A stretch of 64,000 nucleotides of DNA from Caulobacter sp. 32-67-35 (GCA_002280875.1 NCEV01000009.1:1-64000), one strand, 5' to 3'. Positions 1 through 9,543 are shown, counted from the stretch's first letter. Numbers and translations: made by a program. The notes: generated by a model from the sequence alone, not told the origin.

Positions 1-1125
1 CCGTCCCCCAAACCACGGAACCAGCCGCCGCAGCGCCTCCTCGACCTCCGCCGTCGAGACCGCGAAGGAAAACCGCATGAACCGGTGGCCCTCGACGGGG
101 TCGAAGTCGACGCCCGGTGCGGTGGCGACCCCGGTGTCGGTCAGCAACTGTTTGCAGAACGCCATCGAGTCGTCGGTCAGGTGGCCGATATCGGCCCAGA
201 TGTAGAACGCCCCGTCCGGCGGCGCGATCTTCGCCAGGCCCAAGGAGGGGAGGGCGTCCAGCAGCAGCTGGCGGTTCTTGCGATAGACCTCGACATGGCC
301 TTCCAGCTCTTCGGCGCAGTCCATGGCGATCAGGCCGGCGTGCTGGCTCAGCGACGGGGCGGTGAGGAACAGGTTGCCCATATAGGCCCGCGCCCGATGG
401 ACATGGTCCAGCGGCGACAACAGCCAGCCTAACCGCCAGCCTACCATGCTGAAATATTTGGAGAAACTGTTGACCACCAGGGCGGTGGGCTCGAACTCCA
501 GCGTCGAGCGGGCGGGGCCCACATAAGACAGGCCGTGATAGATTTCGTCGCTGACGATGCGAATATTCCGTGTACGGCATACCTCTGCAATGGCCGCCAT
601 TTCGGCTTCGGCGATGATGGTGCCGGTCGGGTTGGCGGGGCTGGCGACGATGACGCCGGCCGGGGCGGGGTCTAGCGCCGCCAGGTGCGCGGCGGTCAGC
701 TGATAGCGATCCTCCGGTCCGCAGGCGATCTCGACCGGGACCAGGTTCAGGGCCTTCAGCGTATTGCGATAGGCCACATAGCCCGGCCTGGCCAGGGCCA
801 CACGGTCGCCGGCCTCGAACGCCGAGGCCAGGGCCATGACCAGGGCCGGCGAGGCGCCACAGGTCAGGATGATCTGCTCGGGATCGACGTGAACGCCGTG
901 CTTGTCGTCATAGTGCCTGGCGATCCGCGCCTTCAGGGCCGGACTTTCCCAATAGCCCAGGCCGTCGGTGTCGAGCACGTGGTGGGCGCATTCGATGGCC
1001 GCCTTGGGCGCGCCGGTCGAGGGCTGGCCAAACTCCATGTGGATCACCGAGCGGCCTTCGCTCTTCAACTGGTGAGCCAGGCGGCTGATGGCGATGGCGT
1101 GGAACGGGTCGAGATCGGGGCGCAT
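1..1125 (-). CDS. PLP-dependent class I/II aminotransferase (3' end off window)
   Basis: Fold-type I, PLP-dependent aminotransferase; the amino donor cannot be told from sequence. Reading leftward from ATG at 1123-1125, 375 codons are present and the frame stays open at base 1, so a short C-terminal piece is missing. Visible landmarks are the AIECAH substrate-side helix, the ASPANPTGT loop, the DEIYHGL segment with the PLP-phenol Asp/Tyr, and NSFSKYFSMVGWRLGW carrying the Schiff-base Lys. These fit the aspartate/aromatic aminotransferase superfamily. It is divergent from the esterase at 1191, with 65 bp between start codons. Start choice rests on ATG followed by a typical family N-terminus (RPDLDPFHAI). 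Confidence 0.85.
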   Translation of the reverse strand, partial: MRPDLDPFHAIAISRLAHQLKSEGRSVIHMEFGQPSTGAPKAAIECAHHVLDTDGLGYWESPALKARIARHYDDKHGVHVDPEQIILTCGASPALVMALASAFEAGDRVALARPGYVAYRNTLKALNLVPVEIACGPEDRYQLTAAHLAALDPAPAGVIVASPANPTGTIIAEAEMAAIAEVCRTRNIRIVSDEIYHGLSYVGPARSTLEFEPTALVVNSFSKYFSMVGWRLGWLLSPLDHVHRARAYMGNLFLTAPSLSQHAGLIAMDCAEELEGHVEVYRKNRQLLLDALPSLGLAKIAPPDGAFYIWADIGHLTDDSMAFCKQLLTDTGVATAPGVDFDPVEGHRFMRFSFAVSTAEVEEALRRLVPWFGGR

Positions 1126-1190
1126 GATTTCCTGTTAGCGGGGATCGCGCCGTCATGACAGATGGAGCGGTGATCTGACCAGAGCCGTTC

Positions 1191-2231
1191 ATGCGATCCA
1201 TCCTACTCGCCCTCGTCGGCGTCCTGTCATTGTCGGCCGCGCCGGTGGCCGCCCAACAAACGGCCCTGACGCCCCATATCGGCGGACGGGTCGCGCCGGC
1301 CGCCGAGGGCGGACTGCTGTTTGGCTGGCCCGGGGTCTATTTCGAGGGGCGCTTTTCCGGCCCGTCGGTGACCGTGGCGGTCGATTCCGGTAGCGAGCAC
1401 CTGACGATCAGCATCGACGGTCAGGTCCGCGCCGAGCTGCTCAAGCCGGGTCTGGCCCGCTTGACCTTCGATCAGTTGGCGCCGGGCGAGCATGTGGTCC
1501 GCCTGGACAAGCTGACCGAAAGCCAGACGGGACGCGCGCGCTTCGTCGGCTTCTTCGTCGGGCCGGAGGGACGGCCCCTGGCGCCGGTCATGCGGCCCCG
1601 CCGGATCGAGTTCATCGGCGACTCCTACACGGTGGCCTATGGCGTGCGGTCGAACCGCTTCGACTGCACCGAACAGCAGGTCCACGATCTCACCGACACC
1701 AGCCAGTCGTTCGCCCCGGTCCTGGCCGGACGGCTGAACGCCGACTACCGCATCATCGCCTTCTCCGGGCGGGGCGTAGTGCGCAACTACAGCGGCCTGG
1801 CCCCGGGCGAGCCCCTGCCGGCCCTCTATTCGCGCCTGATACCCGGACAGGCCGAGCCGCGCGTCGATCCAGCCGATCCCTGGCGGCCAGACCTGATCGT
1901 GGTGGGCTTGGGCACGAACGACTTCTCGACCCCGCTAAAGGCCGACGAGGGTTGGAAAACCGAGGCCGACCTGCGCGCCGACTATCGCGATTCCTACGTG
2001 ACCTTCGTGGCCGCCCTGGCGCGCCGCCATCCGCAGGCGCGGTTCCTGCTGATCGCGGGCGACACCTTCGCCGATGACGTGGAGGCGGTCGTCAAGCGGC
2101 TGAACGGGGCGAGCGCGGGTCTGGCGACGGCCGTGCGGATCACCGGCCTTGAGCGCACCGCCTGCCACGGCCATCCCTCGGCTGCCGATGGGCGGATGAT
2201 CGCGGATCGGCTGGAAGCGGCGATCCAGTAG
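1191..2231 (+). CDS. Secreted SGNH/GDSL esterase, CE2-like
   Basis: 346-residue exported hydrolase, probably an acetyl esterase acting on polysaccharide. Residues 1-21 form a Sec signal peptide ending AVAAQ-like (PVAAQQ). Residues about 25-130 are a beta-rich domain like the N-terminal jelly roll of carbohydrate esterase family 2; the rest is the SGNH domain. Block I is GDSYT with candidate nucleophile Ser145, block III is GLGTND, and the C-terminal catalytic motif is HPSAADG with His328. The CE2 domain order (jelly roll then SGNH) is family knowledge; the substrate is inference. It is transcribed away from the aminotransferase and converges on rnr, 26 bp apart. Confidence 0.8.
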   Translation: MRSILLALVGVLSLSAAPVAAQQTALTPHIGGRVAPAAEGGLLFGWPGVYFEGRFSGPSVTVAVDSGSEHLTISIDGQVRAELLKPGLARLTFDQLAPGEHVVRLDKLTESQTGRARFVGFFVGPEGRPLAPVMRPRRIEFIGDSYTVAYGVRSNRFDCTEQQVHDLTDTSQSFAPVLAGRLNADYRIIAFSGRGVVRNYSGLAPGEPLPALYSRLIPGQAEPRVDPADPWRPDLIVVGLGTNDFSTPLKADEGWKTEADLRADYRDSYVTFVAALARRHPQARFLLIAGDTFADDVEAVVKRLNGASAGLATAVRITGLERTACHGHPSAADGRMIADRLEAAIQ

Positions 2232-2257
2232 GCCCTGCCCCGGTAGAGGGAGAATGT

Positions 2258-4573
2258 TTAGCGCCGCTTCCCCCGCCGAACGCCCTTGGGCAGCCCGCCG
2301 CGCGGCTTCACAGCCGCCTGCCGCCGGGCGCCAAGACGAGGCCTTGGCGCATTCGGATCGGCCGCCACCGGCTCGCTCAGCATCTCGAACAGCAGGCCGC
2401 CGGTGACCGGCGTGGCCTCGACCAGCTTGACCTCCACGGCCAGGCCCAACGGCCAGCGCTTGCCGGTGCGTTCGCCGACCAGGGCGTGCATCCGCTCGTC
2501 ATGGACGAAGAATTCCTGACCCAGCGTCGAGACCGGGATCAGGCCGTCAGCGCCGGTCTCGCTCAGCTTGATGAACAGGCCAAAGCGCGTGACGCCAGTG
2601 ATACGTCCCTCGAAGGTCGCTCCCACCCGGTCGGACAGGAAGGCGGCGATATAGCGGTCGGTGGCGTCGCGCTCGGCGGCCATGGCCCGGCGCTCGGCAT
2701 AGGTGATGGTCTCGGCCGTGTCCTTGATCTGGCTGATGTCCTGGTCGGTCAGGCCATCGGTCCCCAGGTTCAGGGCGCGGATCAGGGCGCGGTGCACGAT
2801 CAGGTCGGCATAGCGGCGGATCGGGCTGGTGAAGTGGGCGTACTTGGCCAGGTTCAGGCCGAAATGGCCCAGATTGTCGGCGCTGTAGTGGGCCTGCATC
2901 TGGGTGCGCAGCACCACCTCGTTGACGATGGCGGCGTGCGGCCCCTCGCGGGTCTCGTCCAGCAGCTTGTTGAAGCGCGAGGTCTGTGGGGCCTCGCCCT
3001 TGTTCCACTTGATCTCCAGCGTCGCCAGGAACTCGGCCAGGTTCTGCACCTTCTCCTGGCTGGGCGTGTCGTGGACGCGATAGATCAGCGGCGTACGCTT
3101 GGCTTCCAGGCTCTCGGCGGCGCTGACATTGGCCTGGATCATCATTTCCTCGATCAGCTTGTGGGCTTCGAGGCTGGCGCGGCGGTTGATCGAGGCGATT
3201 TCGCCTTCCTGTGTGATCACGATCTTGCGCTCGTCGCTCTCGATGGCCAGCGGCGAGCGGATCTCGCGACCCTTGCCCATCAGGCGGAAGGCGGCCCACA
3301 GGGGTTTCAGGATCGGATCCAGCAGCGGACCGGCCTTGTCGGCGTCCTGGCCGTCGGGCGGGATCACGCCGTCGATGGCGGCCTGGGCCTGTTCGTAGGA
3401 CAGCTTGGCGGCGCTCCGCATCAGGCCGCGCACGAACCTGTGGCTCTTCTTGCGACCGGCGCTGTCGAACACCATCCGCACGGCCAGCGTCGCCCGGTTC
3501 TCGCCTTCGCGCAGGCTGCACAGGCCGTTGGACAGCACCTCGGGCAGCATCGGCTCGACGCGGTCGGGGAAGTAGACGCTGTTGCCCTTCTCGCGGGCTT
3601 CGCGGTCCAGGGCCGAGCCCGGGCGCACATAGGCGGCGACATCGGCGATGGCCACCCAGACGATCCAGCCCCCCGCATTGCCAGCGTCCGGATCGGGATG
3701 GGCGTAGACGGCGTCGTCGTGGTCGCGGGCGTCCACGGGGTCAATGGTCACGAACGGCAGGTCGCGCAGGTCGTCGCGGCCCTCCAGGGTGGGGGGCTGG
3801 GCGGCGGAGGCTTCGGCTTCCGCCTCTTCGGAGAAGCCGACCGGGATGCCGTGGCTGTGGATGGCGATCAGGGAGGCGGCGCGGGGATCATCCTCGCTGC
3901 CCACCACTTCCAGAACCTTGCCCTGCTTGGGGCCATATCGGCCCGTGGCCATGCCCACCGAGGCCAGCACCAGGTCGCCGTCCTTCAGGTCCCGGGCGTC
4001 GTGCTCTGAGAGGACCAGCACTTCTTTCGACTTACGGTCCACCGGCTCAACCCGGATCTCGCGGCGACGCTTGCGGATGACGCCCAGGATCTTGTGAGCG
4101 CTCTGGCCTAGGCGCTTGATCAGCCGGGCTTCCATCTCGCCGTTTTCGAGGCGCTCGAAGCGGACCAGAACCCGGTCGCCCATGCCCGGCGCGCCGCCGG
4201 CATTGTCGTTGCGCGCGGGTGACAGGCGCACCAGCGGCGCATCCTCGCCGGCCTTGGTCAGGCGCACGAACATGTCGCCGTCATTGTCGCGATCCACCAC
4301 GTCGGCCACGCCCACGGGCGGCAGCGAGCCGGCTTCGGCGAAGCCCTTGCGGCCGCGCTTGCCCAGATCGCCCTGGGCTTCCAGTTCGCGCAGCATCTCG
4401 CGCAGAGCGCGGCGATCGGCGCCCTTCAGACCAAAGTGGCGAGCGATGTCGGCCTTGCCGGATTCGCCAGCGCTGCGCAGGAAGGCCAGCAGGGTCTCGC
4501 GATCGGGCAGGCCGGCGGGCGGCTTGGCGGCGGCGGGAAATTTCGAAGACTTGGGCGTGCGCGGTTTGGCCAT
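2258..4573 (-). CDS. rnr: Ribonuclease R
   Basis: RNB-family 3'-5' exoribonuclease that degrades structured RNA, 771 residues from ATG 4573, the usual RNase R size. Order: N-terminal winged-helix-like region (DIARHFGLKGADRRALR), cold-shock domains, then the RNB catalytic domain with DLPFVTIDPVDARDHDDAVY, which holds the conserved metal-binding Asp cluster. The S1 domain near the end includes GRITGVTRFGLFIKL, followed by a basic tail (RRQAAVKPRGG, RRGKRR). An in-frame upstream ATG at 4609 would add 12 residues, but the internal MAKPRTPK start resembles family members better. Its 3' end faces the esterase gene. Confidence 0.95.
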   Translation of the reverse strand: MAKPRTPKSSKFPAAAKPPAGLPDRETLLAFLRSAGESGKADIARHFGLKGADRRALREMLRELEAQGDLGKRGRKGFAEAGSLPPVGVADVVDRDNDGDMFVRLTKAGEDAPLVRLSPARNDNAGGAPGMGDRVLVRFERLENGEMEARLIKRLGQSAHKILGVIRKRRREIRVEPVDRKSKEVLVLSEHDARDLKDGDLVLASVGMATGRYGPKQGKVLEVVGSEDDPRAASLIAIHSHGIPVGFSEEAEAEASAAQPPTLEGRDDLRDLPFVTIDPVDARDHDDAVYAHPDPDAGNAGGWIVWVAIADVAAYVRPGSALDREAREKGNSVYFPDRVEPMLPEVLSNGLCSLREGENRATLAVRMVFDSAGRKKSHRFVRGLMRSAAKLSYEQAQAAIDGVIPPDGQDADKAGPLLDPILKPLWAAFRLMGKGREIRSPLAIESDERKIVITQEGEIASINRRASLEAHKLIEEMMIQANVSAAESLEAKRTPLIYRVHDTPSQEKVQNLAEFLATLEIKWNKGEAPQTSRFNKLLDETREGPHAAIVNEVVLRTQMQAHYSADNLGHFGLNLAKYAHFTSPIRRYADLIVHRALIRALNLGTDGLTDQDISQIKDTAETITYAERRAMAAERDATDRYIAAFLSDRVGATFEGRITGVTRFGLFIKLSETGADGLIPVSTLGQEFFVHDERMHALVGERTGKRWPLGLAVEVKLVEATPVTGGLLFEMLSEPVAADPNAPRPRLGARRQAAVKPRGGLPKGVRRGKRR

Positions 4574-4657
4574 GTGCTGGGATAACCCGGCAGCGGGGGG
4601 GAAGGCCAAGGGAAACGCGCTGAAACCGGCAGCGATCTGCTACCGGACGATGATGGA

Positions 4658-4921
4658 CTATCTCGAATAGGTGACCCGGCAGTCGCCTTCTACCGTGGTG
4701 TAGCGGCCGTTGGCGGCGTCGACGAACGAGATCCGGCCACCCTCGTCATACTCGACCTTGCCGGTCGAGCGGCCGGCGAAGGTCTGCGTCCCATAGCTCC
4801 AACAGACGATGTCCGCCGGCTTGTCGCCCCAGGTCGCATCGCGACTGGCCCGCTTACTGTCGGTGCAGGCGCCCGCAGCAACCGTGGCGAAAAGGATCGA
4901 GGCGGCAACGGCAAGGCGCAT
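4658..4921 (-). CDS. Small predicted lipoprotein, function unknown
   Basis: 87-residue protein with a lipoprotein-type signal: a hydrophobic run (LAVAASILFATVA) ends in AAGAC, so Cys19 would be the lipidated residue. The mature part is short, with WGDKPADIVCWSYGTQTF and a second Cys close to the C-terminus (EGDCRVTY), so the two mature cysteines could form a disulfide. ATG 4921 is preferred over the in-frame GTG at 4933. It lies upstream of rnr on the same strand, 84 bp before the RNase R start. No family recognised. Confidence 0.6.
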   Translation of the reverse strand: MRLAVAASILFATVAAGACTDSKRASRDATWGDKPADIVCWSYGTQTFAGRSTGKVEYDEGGRISFVDAANGRYTTVEGDCRVTYSR

Positions 4922-5024
4922 TGTGGGTCTCACAGGAAAGCCCCGGCTGGTGGGGCGATGAACGGGTCAGTCTCGAGCGTAGGCGACAATGGACGGGGCG
5001 CTGTCGGCGCTATAGCTTCAATCT

Positions 5025-5426
5025 ATGGTCGTTTCTATATTCAAAGTCACGCTTGGGGTTGTGGTGAGCTGTCTACTGGCGATGCCCGGGATGGCTCATT
5101 CGGCTCAGGCTGAACTTCCCGAGGTTTCCAACGCGATCGAATATGCCAGCGTATCGGATGCGCGGGAGGCCTTGAAGGTCAGGCCGGGCGTCGTTTTCAG
5201 TCTGATGAATGGATGGGATATCGCGATAGACGAGGCCGCCCGGACAGTCTGGTCGTTTTCGCCTGCCCACTATCCAGCCTATCCCGCCGTCGTGAAACGG
5301 CAGGTTCTGCAAGACGCTGGCAAGGTCTATATCAAGATGAGCGTCCACTGCGAGGCGTCGAAAGCCGTTTGCGACGACCTTGTCCGAACCTTCGCCGACA
5401 TGACGGGCCTGGAATCGCCGCGATAA
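5025..5426 (+). CDS. Small secreted protein, function unknown
   Basis: 133-residue protein with an N-terminal signal peptide (VTLGVVVSCLLAMPGMAHSAQA), so probably periplasmic. The mature region contains WDIAIDEAARTVWSFSPAHYPAYP and two late cysteines (VHCEASKAVC) that could pair. The ATG at 5025 gives the signal peptide directly, which supports the start. It is divergent from the small lipoprotein at 4658-4921. I do not recognise the family. Confidence 0.55.
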   Translation: MVVSIFKVTLGVVVSCLLAMPGMAHSAQAELPEVSNAIEYASVSDAREALKVRPGVVFSLMNGWDIAIDEAARTVWSFSPAHYPAYPAVVKRQVLQDAGKVYIKMSVHCEASKAVCDDLVRTFADMTGLESPR

Positions 5427-5454
5427 GGAAAGCCCGTTTCCGGCGGGTGGCGGA

Positions 5455-5820
5455 TCAGTAAAGGTCTTCGATCGACTGGGGCGGCGGCTGGACCGGCGCA
5501 GGCGCCGTCGCTGGCGGCGCGGATTCCGATGGGGCAGGCGGGGCCTCGATCACGGCGACGGGCGCCTCGATCTCGGCGGTCTTGACCTCGACGGCCTTGA
5601 CCTTGGGCTTCTCGGGCGGCGGCGGTTCGTAGAGCGGGGCCGGCGCCGCGTCCTTGACGGGCACGCCCGAAACCTCGGCCAGGGGCGCGGTCGAGGCGGT
5701 GACGTTCGACTTGCCGGCCTTCAGGGCATTGGTCAGGCCCATGGCGAAGCCCAGGCCGCTGGCCAGGATCAGGGCGGCGACCACGACGGTCAGCGGCAGG
5801 GGACGGTCAAGCGTCGTCAT
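5455..5820 (-). CDS. Single-pass membrane protein with proline-rich tail
   Basis: 121 residues: a short cytoplasmic N-terminus (MTTLDRPLP), one transmembrane helix at about 9-32 (LTVVVAALILASGLGFAMGL), then a Pro/Ala/Glu-rich low-complexity stretch to the end with EPPPPEKPKVKAVEVK. This resembles an extended periplasmic arm of the kind used to span the periplasm, but no conserved domain is visible. It sits 38 bp downstream of topA on the same strand and may be cotranscribed with it. Function not assigned. Confidence 0.5.
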   Translation of the reverse strand: MTTLDRPLPLTVVVAALILASGLGFAMGLTNALKAGKSNVTASTAPLAEVSGVPVKDAAPAPLYEPPPPEKPKVKAVEVKTAEIEAPVAVIEAPPAPSESAPPATAPAPVQPPPQSIEDLY

Positions 5821-5858
5821 GCCTTCAATCTAACCCCGGTTCGCGGTCATGGGTAGGG

Positions 5859-8558
5859 TCAGGCTCCTGTCTCGGTTGGCGCCTTGGCGGGAGCCTTTTT
5901 CGGGGCCGCCTTTTTGGCCGCCGGCTTTTTCGCCGGAGCCTTCTTCGCCGGCGCCGCGCCGTCGGCGGCCGCCTTTGTCTTGGCCGGGGTCTTGGCCGCG
6001 GTCTTGGCGGGAGCCTTCTTGGCGACAGCCTTCTTCGCCGGCTTCTTGCCGCCGCCCTTGGCGACGCGTTCGGCCAGCAGCACAACGGCTTCGGCCAGGG
6101 TCAGGGCCGCCGGATCAGCGCCCTTGGGCACATTGGCATTGGTGTCGCCGTGCTTGATGTAGGGACCAAAGCGGCCCGACAGCACTTTCACGGGCTTGCC
6201 GTCCTCGGGGTGGACGCCCAGGTCGGCCAGGGCTGCGGCCTGGCCGCGCTGCGGACGCCCGCCGCCGGCCCGCTTGTCGGCCAGCACCGCGACAGCGCGG
6301 TTCAGGCCGATGTCGAACACGTCCTCGGGGTTTTCCAGATTGGCGTAGGTGCCCTCGTGCAGCACGAAGGGCCCGAAGCGGCCAAGGCCGGCGGTGATCT
6401 TCTTGCCATCGTCGGGGTGCATCCCGACCTCGCGGGGCAGGGACAGTAGGCGCAGGGCCTTTTCCAGATCGACGGCGGCCGGCAGCCAGCCCTTGGGCAG
6501 GCTTGATCGCTTGGGCTTGTCGCCGCTCTCCGCCGCCGGCGGCTCTTCGACATAGGGGCCAAAGCGGCCGTTCTTCAGCCACACCGAGCGACCGGTTTCC
6601 GGGTTGATCCCCAGCTCCCTGTCGGCGGCTTCAGCCTCGCCTTCGCCGTCCGACGAGGTGGCGAGCTGGCGGGTGAAGCGGCATTCGGGATAGTTGGAGC
6701 AGCCGATAAAGGCCCCGAACTTGCCGACCTTCAGCGACAGCTGCCCGGTCCCGCAGGTGGGGCAGATGCGCGGGTTGGAGCCGTCGCCCTTGTCGGGGAA
6801 GATGTGCGGGCCCAGCGCGTCGTTCAGGGCGTCCAGCACGTTGGTAACGCGCAGTTCGGCGATCTCGCCGACGGCGGCGGCGAAGTCCTTCCAGAAGTCG
6901 CGCAGGAACTGCTTCCAGTCCAGCTTGCCGTCCGACACCAGGTCCAGCTGCTCTTCGAGGCTGGCGGTGAAGTCATATTCGACATAGCGGCGGAAGAACT
7001 GCTCCAGGAAGGCGGTGACCAGGCGGCCCTTGTCCTCCGGGATGAAGCGGTTCTTCTCCATCTTCACATATTCGCGGTCGCGCAGCACGGTCAGGACCGA
7101 GGCGTAGGTCGACGGACGGCCGATCCCCAGCTCTTCCATCTTCTTGACCAGGCTGGCTTCCGAATAGCGCGGGGGCGGTTCGGTGAAGTGCTGGTCGGCG
7201 CGGGCGTCGATCACCTTGGCGGCGGCGCCTTCGGTGATCATCGGCAGGCGGGCGCTGTCCTCATCGCCGTCGTCGTCGCGACCTTCTTCGTACACCGTCA
7301 GATAGCCGGGGAAGAGCACCACCTGGCCGGTGGCGCGCAGGCCGGTCTGACCGTCGTGGCTTTCGATATCTACCGTGGTGCGCTCGATGCGGGCGCTTTC
7401 CATCTGCGAGGCGATCATCCGCTTCCAGATCAGCTCGTACAGGCGGCCCAGATCCGGCTCCAGGCGCAGCGATCCGGGGTTGCGGCCAAGGCTGGTCGGG
7501 CGGATGGCTTCGTGGGCCTCCTGGGCGTTCTTGGCCTTGACCTTGTAGTAGCGCGGCGTCTCGGGGACGTAGTCCTTGCCATAGACGTTGCCGATGACGT
7601 CGCGGGCTTCGGCGATGCCCTCGGGGCCCACGGCCACGCCGTCGGTCCGCATATAGGTGATCAGGCCGACGGTCTCGCCGCCGATGTCGATGCCTTCATA
7701 CAGCTTCTGGGCGGCCTGCATGGTGCGCTGGGCGGAAAAGCCGAGCTTGCGCGAGGCCTCCTGCTGCAGGGTCGAGGTGGTGAAGGGCGGGGCGGGCGAG
7801 CGCTTGCCGGGCTTCTTCTCGACGGCGGCGATCTTGAACACCGCCTTTTCAACCGCCGCCTTCGCAGCCAGGGCCGAGCCCTCGTTGTTCAGGTCGAACT
7901 TGGTGAGCTTCTTGCCTTCGTGCTTGACCAGGCGGGCCGTGAACGGATCGGCGCCGGCCGAGACGTCGGCGTCGACGCTCCAGTATTCCTGGGTCTTGAA
8001 GCGCTCGATCTCCATCTCGCGCTCGACGATCAGGCGCAGACAGACCGATTGCACGCGACCGGCCGAACGGCTGCCCGGCAGCTTGCGCCACAGGACGGGC
8101 GAAAGGGTGAAGCCGACCAGATAGTCCAGGGCGCGGCGGGCGAGGTAGGCCTCGACCAGCTCCATGTCGATGTCGCGCGGATTGGCCATGGCTTCCAGCA
8201 CCGAGGCCTTGGTGATGGCGTTGAAGGTGACCCGCTGGACGGTCATCCCCTTGACCGCCTTCTTCTTGTTCAGAACCTCCAGCACGTGCCAGCTGATGGC
8301 CTCGCCTTCGCGGTCGGGGTCGGTGGCCAGGATCAGGCGGTCGGCCCCCTTCATCGCGTCGACGATGTCGGAGATGCGCTTGGACGACTTGGCGTCGACC
8401 TCCCAGGTCATGGCGAAGTCGTTGTCGGGTTCCACCGAGCCGTCCTTCGACGGCAGATCACGGATGTGACCATACGAGGCGAGAACCGTGTAGTCGGACC
8501 CGAGGTACTTGTTGATGGTCTTGGCCTTGGCCGGGCTCTCGACGACGACGACGTTCAT
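5859..8558 (-). CDS. topA: DNA topoisomerase I (type IA)
   Basis: Relaxes negative supercoils. 899 residues from ATG 8558, where the protein begins MNVVVVESPAKAKTI, the canonical TOPRIM start; the open frame extends 26 codons further upstream without family resemblance. The active-site Tyr is in LITYMRTDG near residue 302. After the core there is one four-Cys zinc ribbon (CPTCGTGQ then GCSNYPEC). Three C-terminal repeats carry GRFGPYVE, GRFGPFVL and GRFGPYIK. The last about 65 residues are a Lys/Ala/Pro tail resembling histone H1, a feature of several alphaproteobacterial TopA proteins that probably adds non-specific DNA binding. Confidence 0.97.
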   Translation of the reverse strand: MNVVVVESPAKAKTINKYLGSDYTVLASYGHIRDLPSKDGSVEPDNDFAMTWEVDAKSSKRISDIVDAMKGADRLILATDPDREGEAISWHVLEVLNKKKAVKGMTVQRVTFNAITKASVLEAMANPRDIDMELVEAYLARRALDYLVGFTLSPVLWRKLPGSRSAGRVQSVCLRLIVEREMEIERFKTQEYWSVDADVSAGADPFTARLVKHEGKKLTKFDLNNEGSALAAKAAVEKAVFKIAAVEKKPGKRSPAPPFTTSTLQQEASRKLGFSAQRTMQAAQKLYEGIDIGGETVGLITYMRTDGVAVGPEGIAEARDVIGNVYGKDYVPETPRYYKVKAKNAQEAHEAIRPTSLGRNPGSLRLEPDLGRLYELIWKRMIASQMESARIERTTVDIESHDGQTGLRATGQVVLFPGYLTVYEEGRDDDGDEDSARLPMITEGAAAKVIDARADQHFTEPPPRYSEASLVKKMEELGIGRPSTYASVLTVLRDREYVKMEKNRFIPEDKGRLVTAFLEQFFRRYVEYDFTASLEEQLDLVSDGKLDWKQFLRDFWKDFAAAVGEIAELRVTNVLDALNDALGPHIFPDKGDGSNPRICPTCGTGQLSLKVGKFGAFIGCSNYPECRFTRQLATSSDGEGEAEAADRELGINPETGRSVWLKNGRFGPYVEEPPAAESGDKPKRSSLPKGWLPAAVDLEKALRLLSLPREVGMHPDDGKKITAGLGRFGPFVLHEGTYANLENPEDVFDIGLNRAVAVLADKRAGGGRPQRGQAAALADLGVHPEDGKPVKVLSGRFGPYIKHGDTNANVPKGADPAALTLAEAVVLLAERVAKGGGKKPAKKAVAKKAPAKTAAKTPAKTKAAADGAAPAKKAPAKKPAAKKAAPKKAPAKAPTETGA

Positions 8559-8735
8559 TAGGACTCTGTACCTGGGGAGAAGGATCGCCCTGGAGGCGAG
8601 CGCCGGAAAGTGGGGGCGTGACGGGGTGTCTGTCAACGCGGCCCGTTCAAACAGCGACGTTTCCCGCGATTTGGTAGCCGATTGTTAAGGCTGGCCGGGT
8701 GATGATAGCGGCCGAACCCAACCCTTTTGGCGCTC

Positions 8736-8909
8736 ATGCAAGTTTCGAGCATCAACCGGATCGCCACCGAGGCCTATGTCTCGCCGGTCCAGCCCGTCAA
8801 GCCGGTGACGTCGAACGCGGAGCGCGCGGAGATCGCCGACCGCCTGCGCGAAGCCGTGCGCGCCGCCCCGGCGCAGGGGACGGGGCTGATGGTGGATCTC
8901 AGCGTTTAG
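8736..8909 (+). CDS. Small hypothetical protein
   Basis: 57-residue frame from ATG 8736 (MQVSSINRIATEAYVSPV) to TAG at 8909. The composition looks protein-like: a Pro/Val linker then an amphipathic helix (ERAEIADRLREAVRAA). An in-frame TTG lies 9 bp upstream. No clear Shine-Dalgarno and no known family, so this is a modest call. It is divergent from topA. Confidence 0.4.
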   Translation: MQVSSINRIATEAYVSPVQPVKPVTSNAERAEIADRLREAVRAAPAQGTGLMVDLSV

Positions 8910-8933
8910 GTTTTCAGCCTGGAAGTCAGCCGA

Positions 8934-9254
8934 TCAGGCCGCTTCGCCACCGACCAGCCTTCGCATCGTTTCAGGATCTCGAGCTATCGCCGTCAGCAGC
9001 GTCCTGGCGGGCGCATCTGGCACGGTTCGCCCCTGTTCCCAGTCCCGCACCGTCGATAGCGGTAAGCGGAACGCCGCGGAAAATGCGGCTTGGGTCATGC
9101 CCAGGCGGCCACGGATATCCTTGATCGCGTTGACGCGTTTGAACCGGGACAGCTGTTCCTCAGTCAGCGGCGGACAGTCGGGGTCGGATAAGGCGGCGGC
9201 GTTGATTTCTTCCTCGGTCATCGCCTTGAGGCGATCCCAGTCCGCCTTGCTCAT
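8934..9254 (-). CDS. XRE-type antitoxin/regulator paired with BrnT
   Basis: 106-residue protein whose C-terminal half is a helix-turn-helix: RLGMTQAAFSAAFRLPLSTV followed by DWEQGRTVPDAPARTLL, the usual Xre/HigA-like fold. The N-terminal part (SKADWDRLKAMTEEEINAAA) resembles antitoxins found after BrnT toxins. It would neutralise the upstream toxin and bind the shared promoter. Start is uncertain: ATG 9254 is used, but GTG 9278 overlaps the toxin stop codon and has AAAAGG nine bases upstream, so translational coupling from 9278 is plausible. Confidence 0.8.
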   Translation of the reverse strand: MSKADWDRLKAMTEEEINAAALSDPDCPPLTEEQLSRFKRVNAIKDIRGRLGMTQAAFSAAFRLPLSTVRDWEQGRTVPDAPARTLLTAIARDPETMRRLVGGEAA

Positions 9255-9264
9255 AATGTGATCG

Positions 9265-9543
9265 TCAGAGGTTCCCACGATAGAGGGCCTTTTCTGTTCG
9301 GTTAGCTCTACGAGCCGAAATAACCCGGCAGTGATCTTCGGCGTAAGAAACGGTGACGACAAACAGGATGGTTTCCGCGCTGGCGCCGATGATCTGCAAA
9401 CGCTCTTCGCCGTAGTCGAACCTGTCGTCGATCAATTCCAGTCGATCGGGATCCAACACAGCGCGCTTTGCGGCTGTAAAGGTCACGCCGTGCTTAGCGA
9501 AGTTTCGTCGGGCCTTCTCATCATCCCATTCGAACTCGATCAT
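9265..9543 (-). CDS. brnT: BrnT family toxin
   Basis: 92-residue type II toxin of the BrnT ribonuclease family: it starts MIEFEWDDEKARRNFAKHGV, the hallmark N-terminus, followed by RLELIDDRFDYGEERLQIIG and the C-terminal RVISARRANRTEKALY. BrnT proteins are RelE-fold translation-blocking RNases; activity here is inferred from family. Two adjacent ATGs occur (9546 and 9543). The toxin gene precedes the antitoxin gene, as in brnTA operons, but the partner is an HTH protein rather than the classical ribbon-helix-helix BrnA. Confidence 0.85.
   Translation of the reverse strand: MIEFEWDDEKARRNFAKHGVTFTAAKRAVLDPDRLELIDDRFDYGEERLQIIGASAETILFVVTVSYAEDHCRVISARRANRTEKALYRGNL

Noticed and set aside
6804-8561. 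Long open frame on the plus strand opposite topA
   Set aside because: Composition follows the antisense of a GC-rich gene; topA is certain on the other strand.
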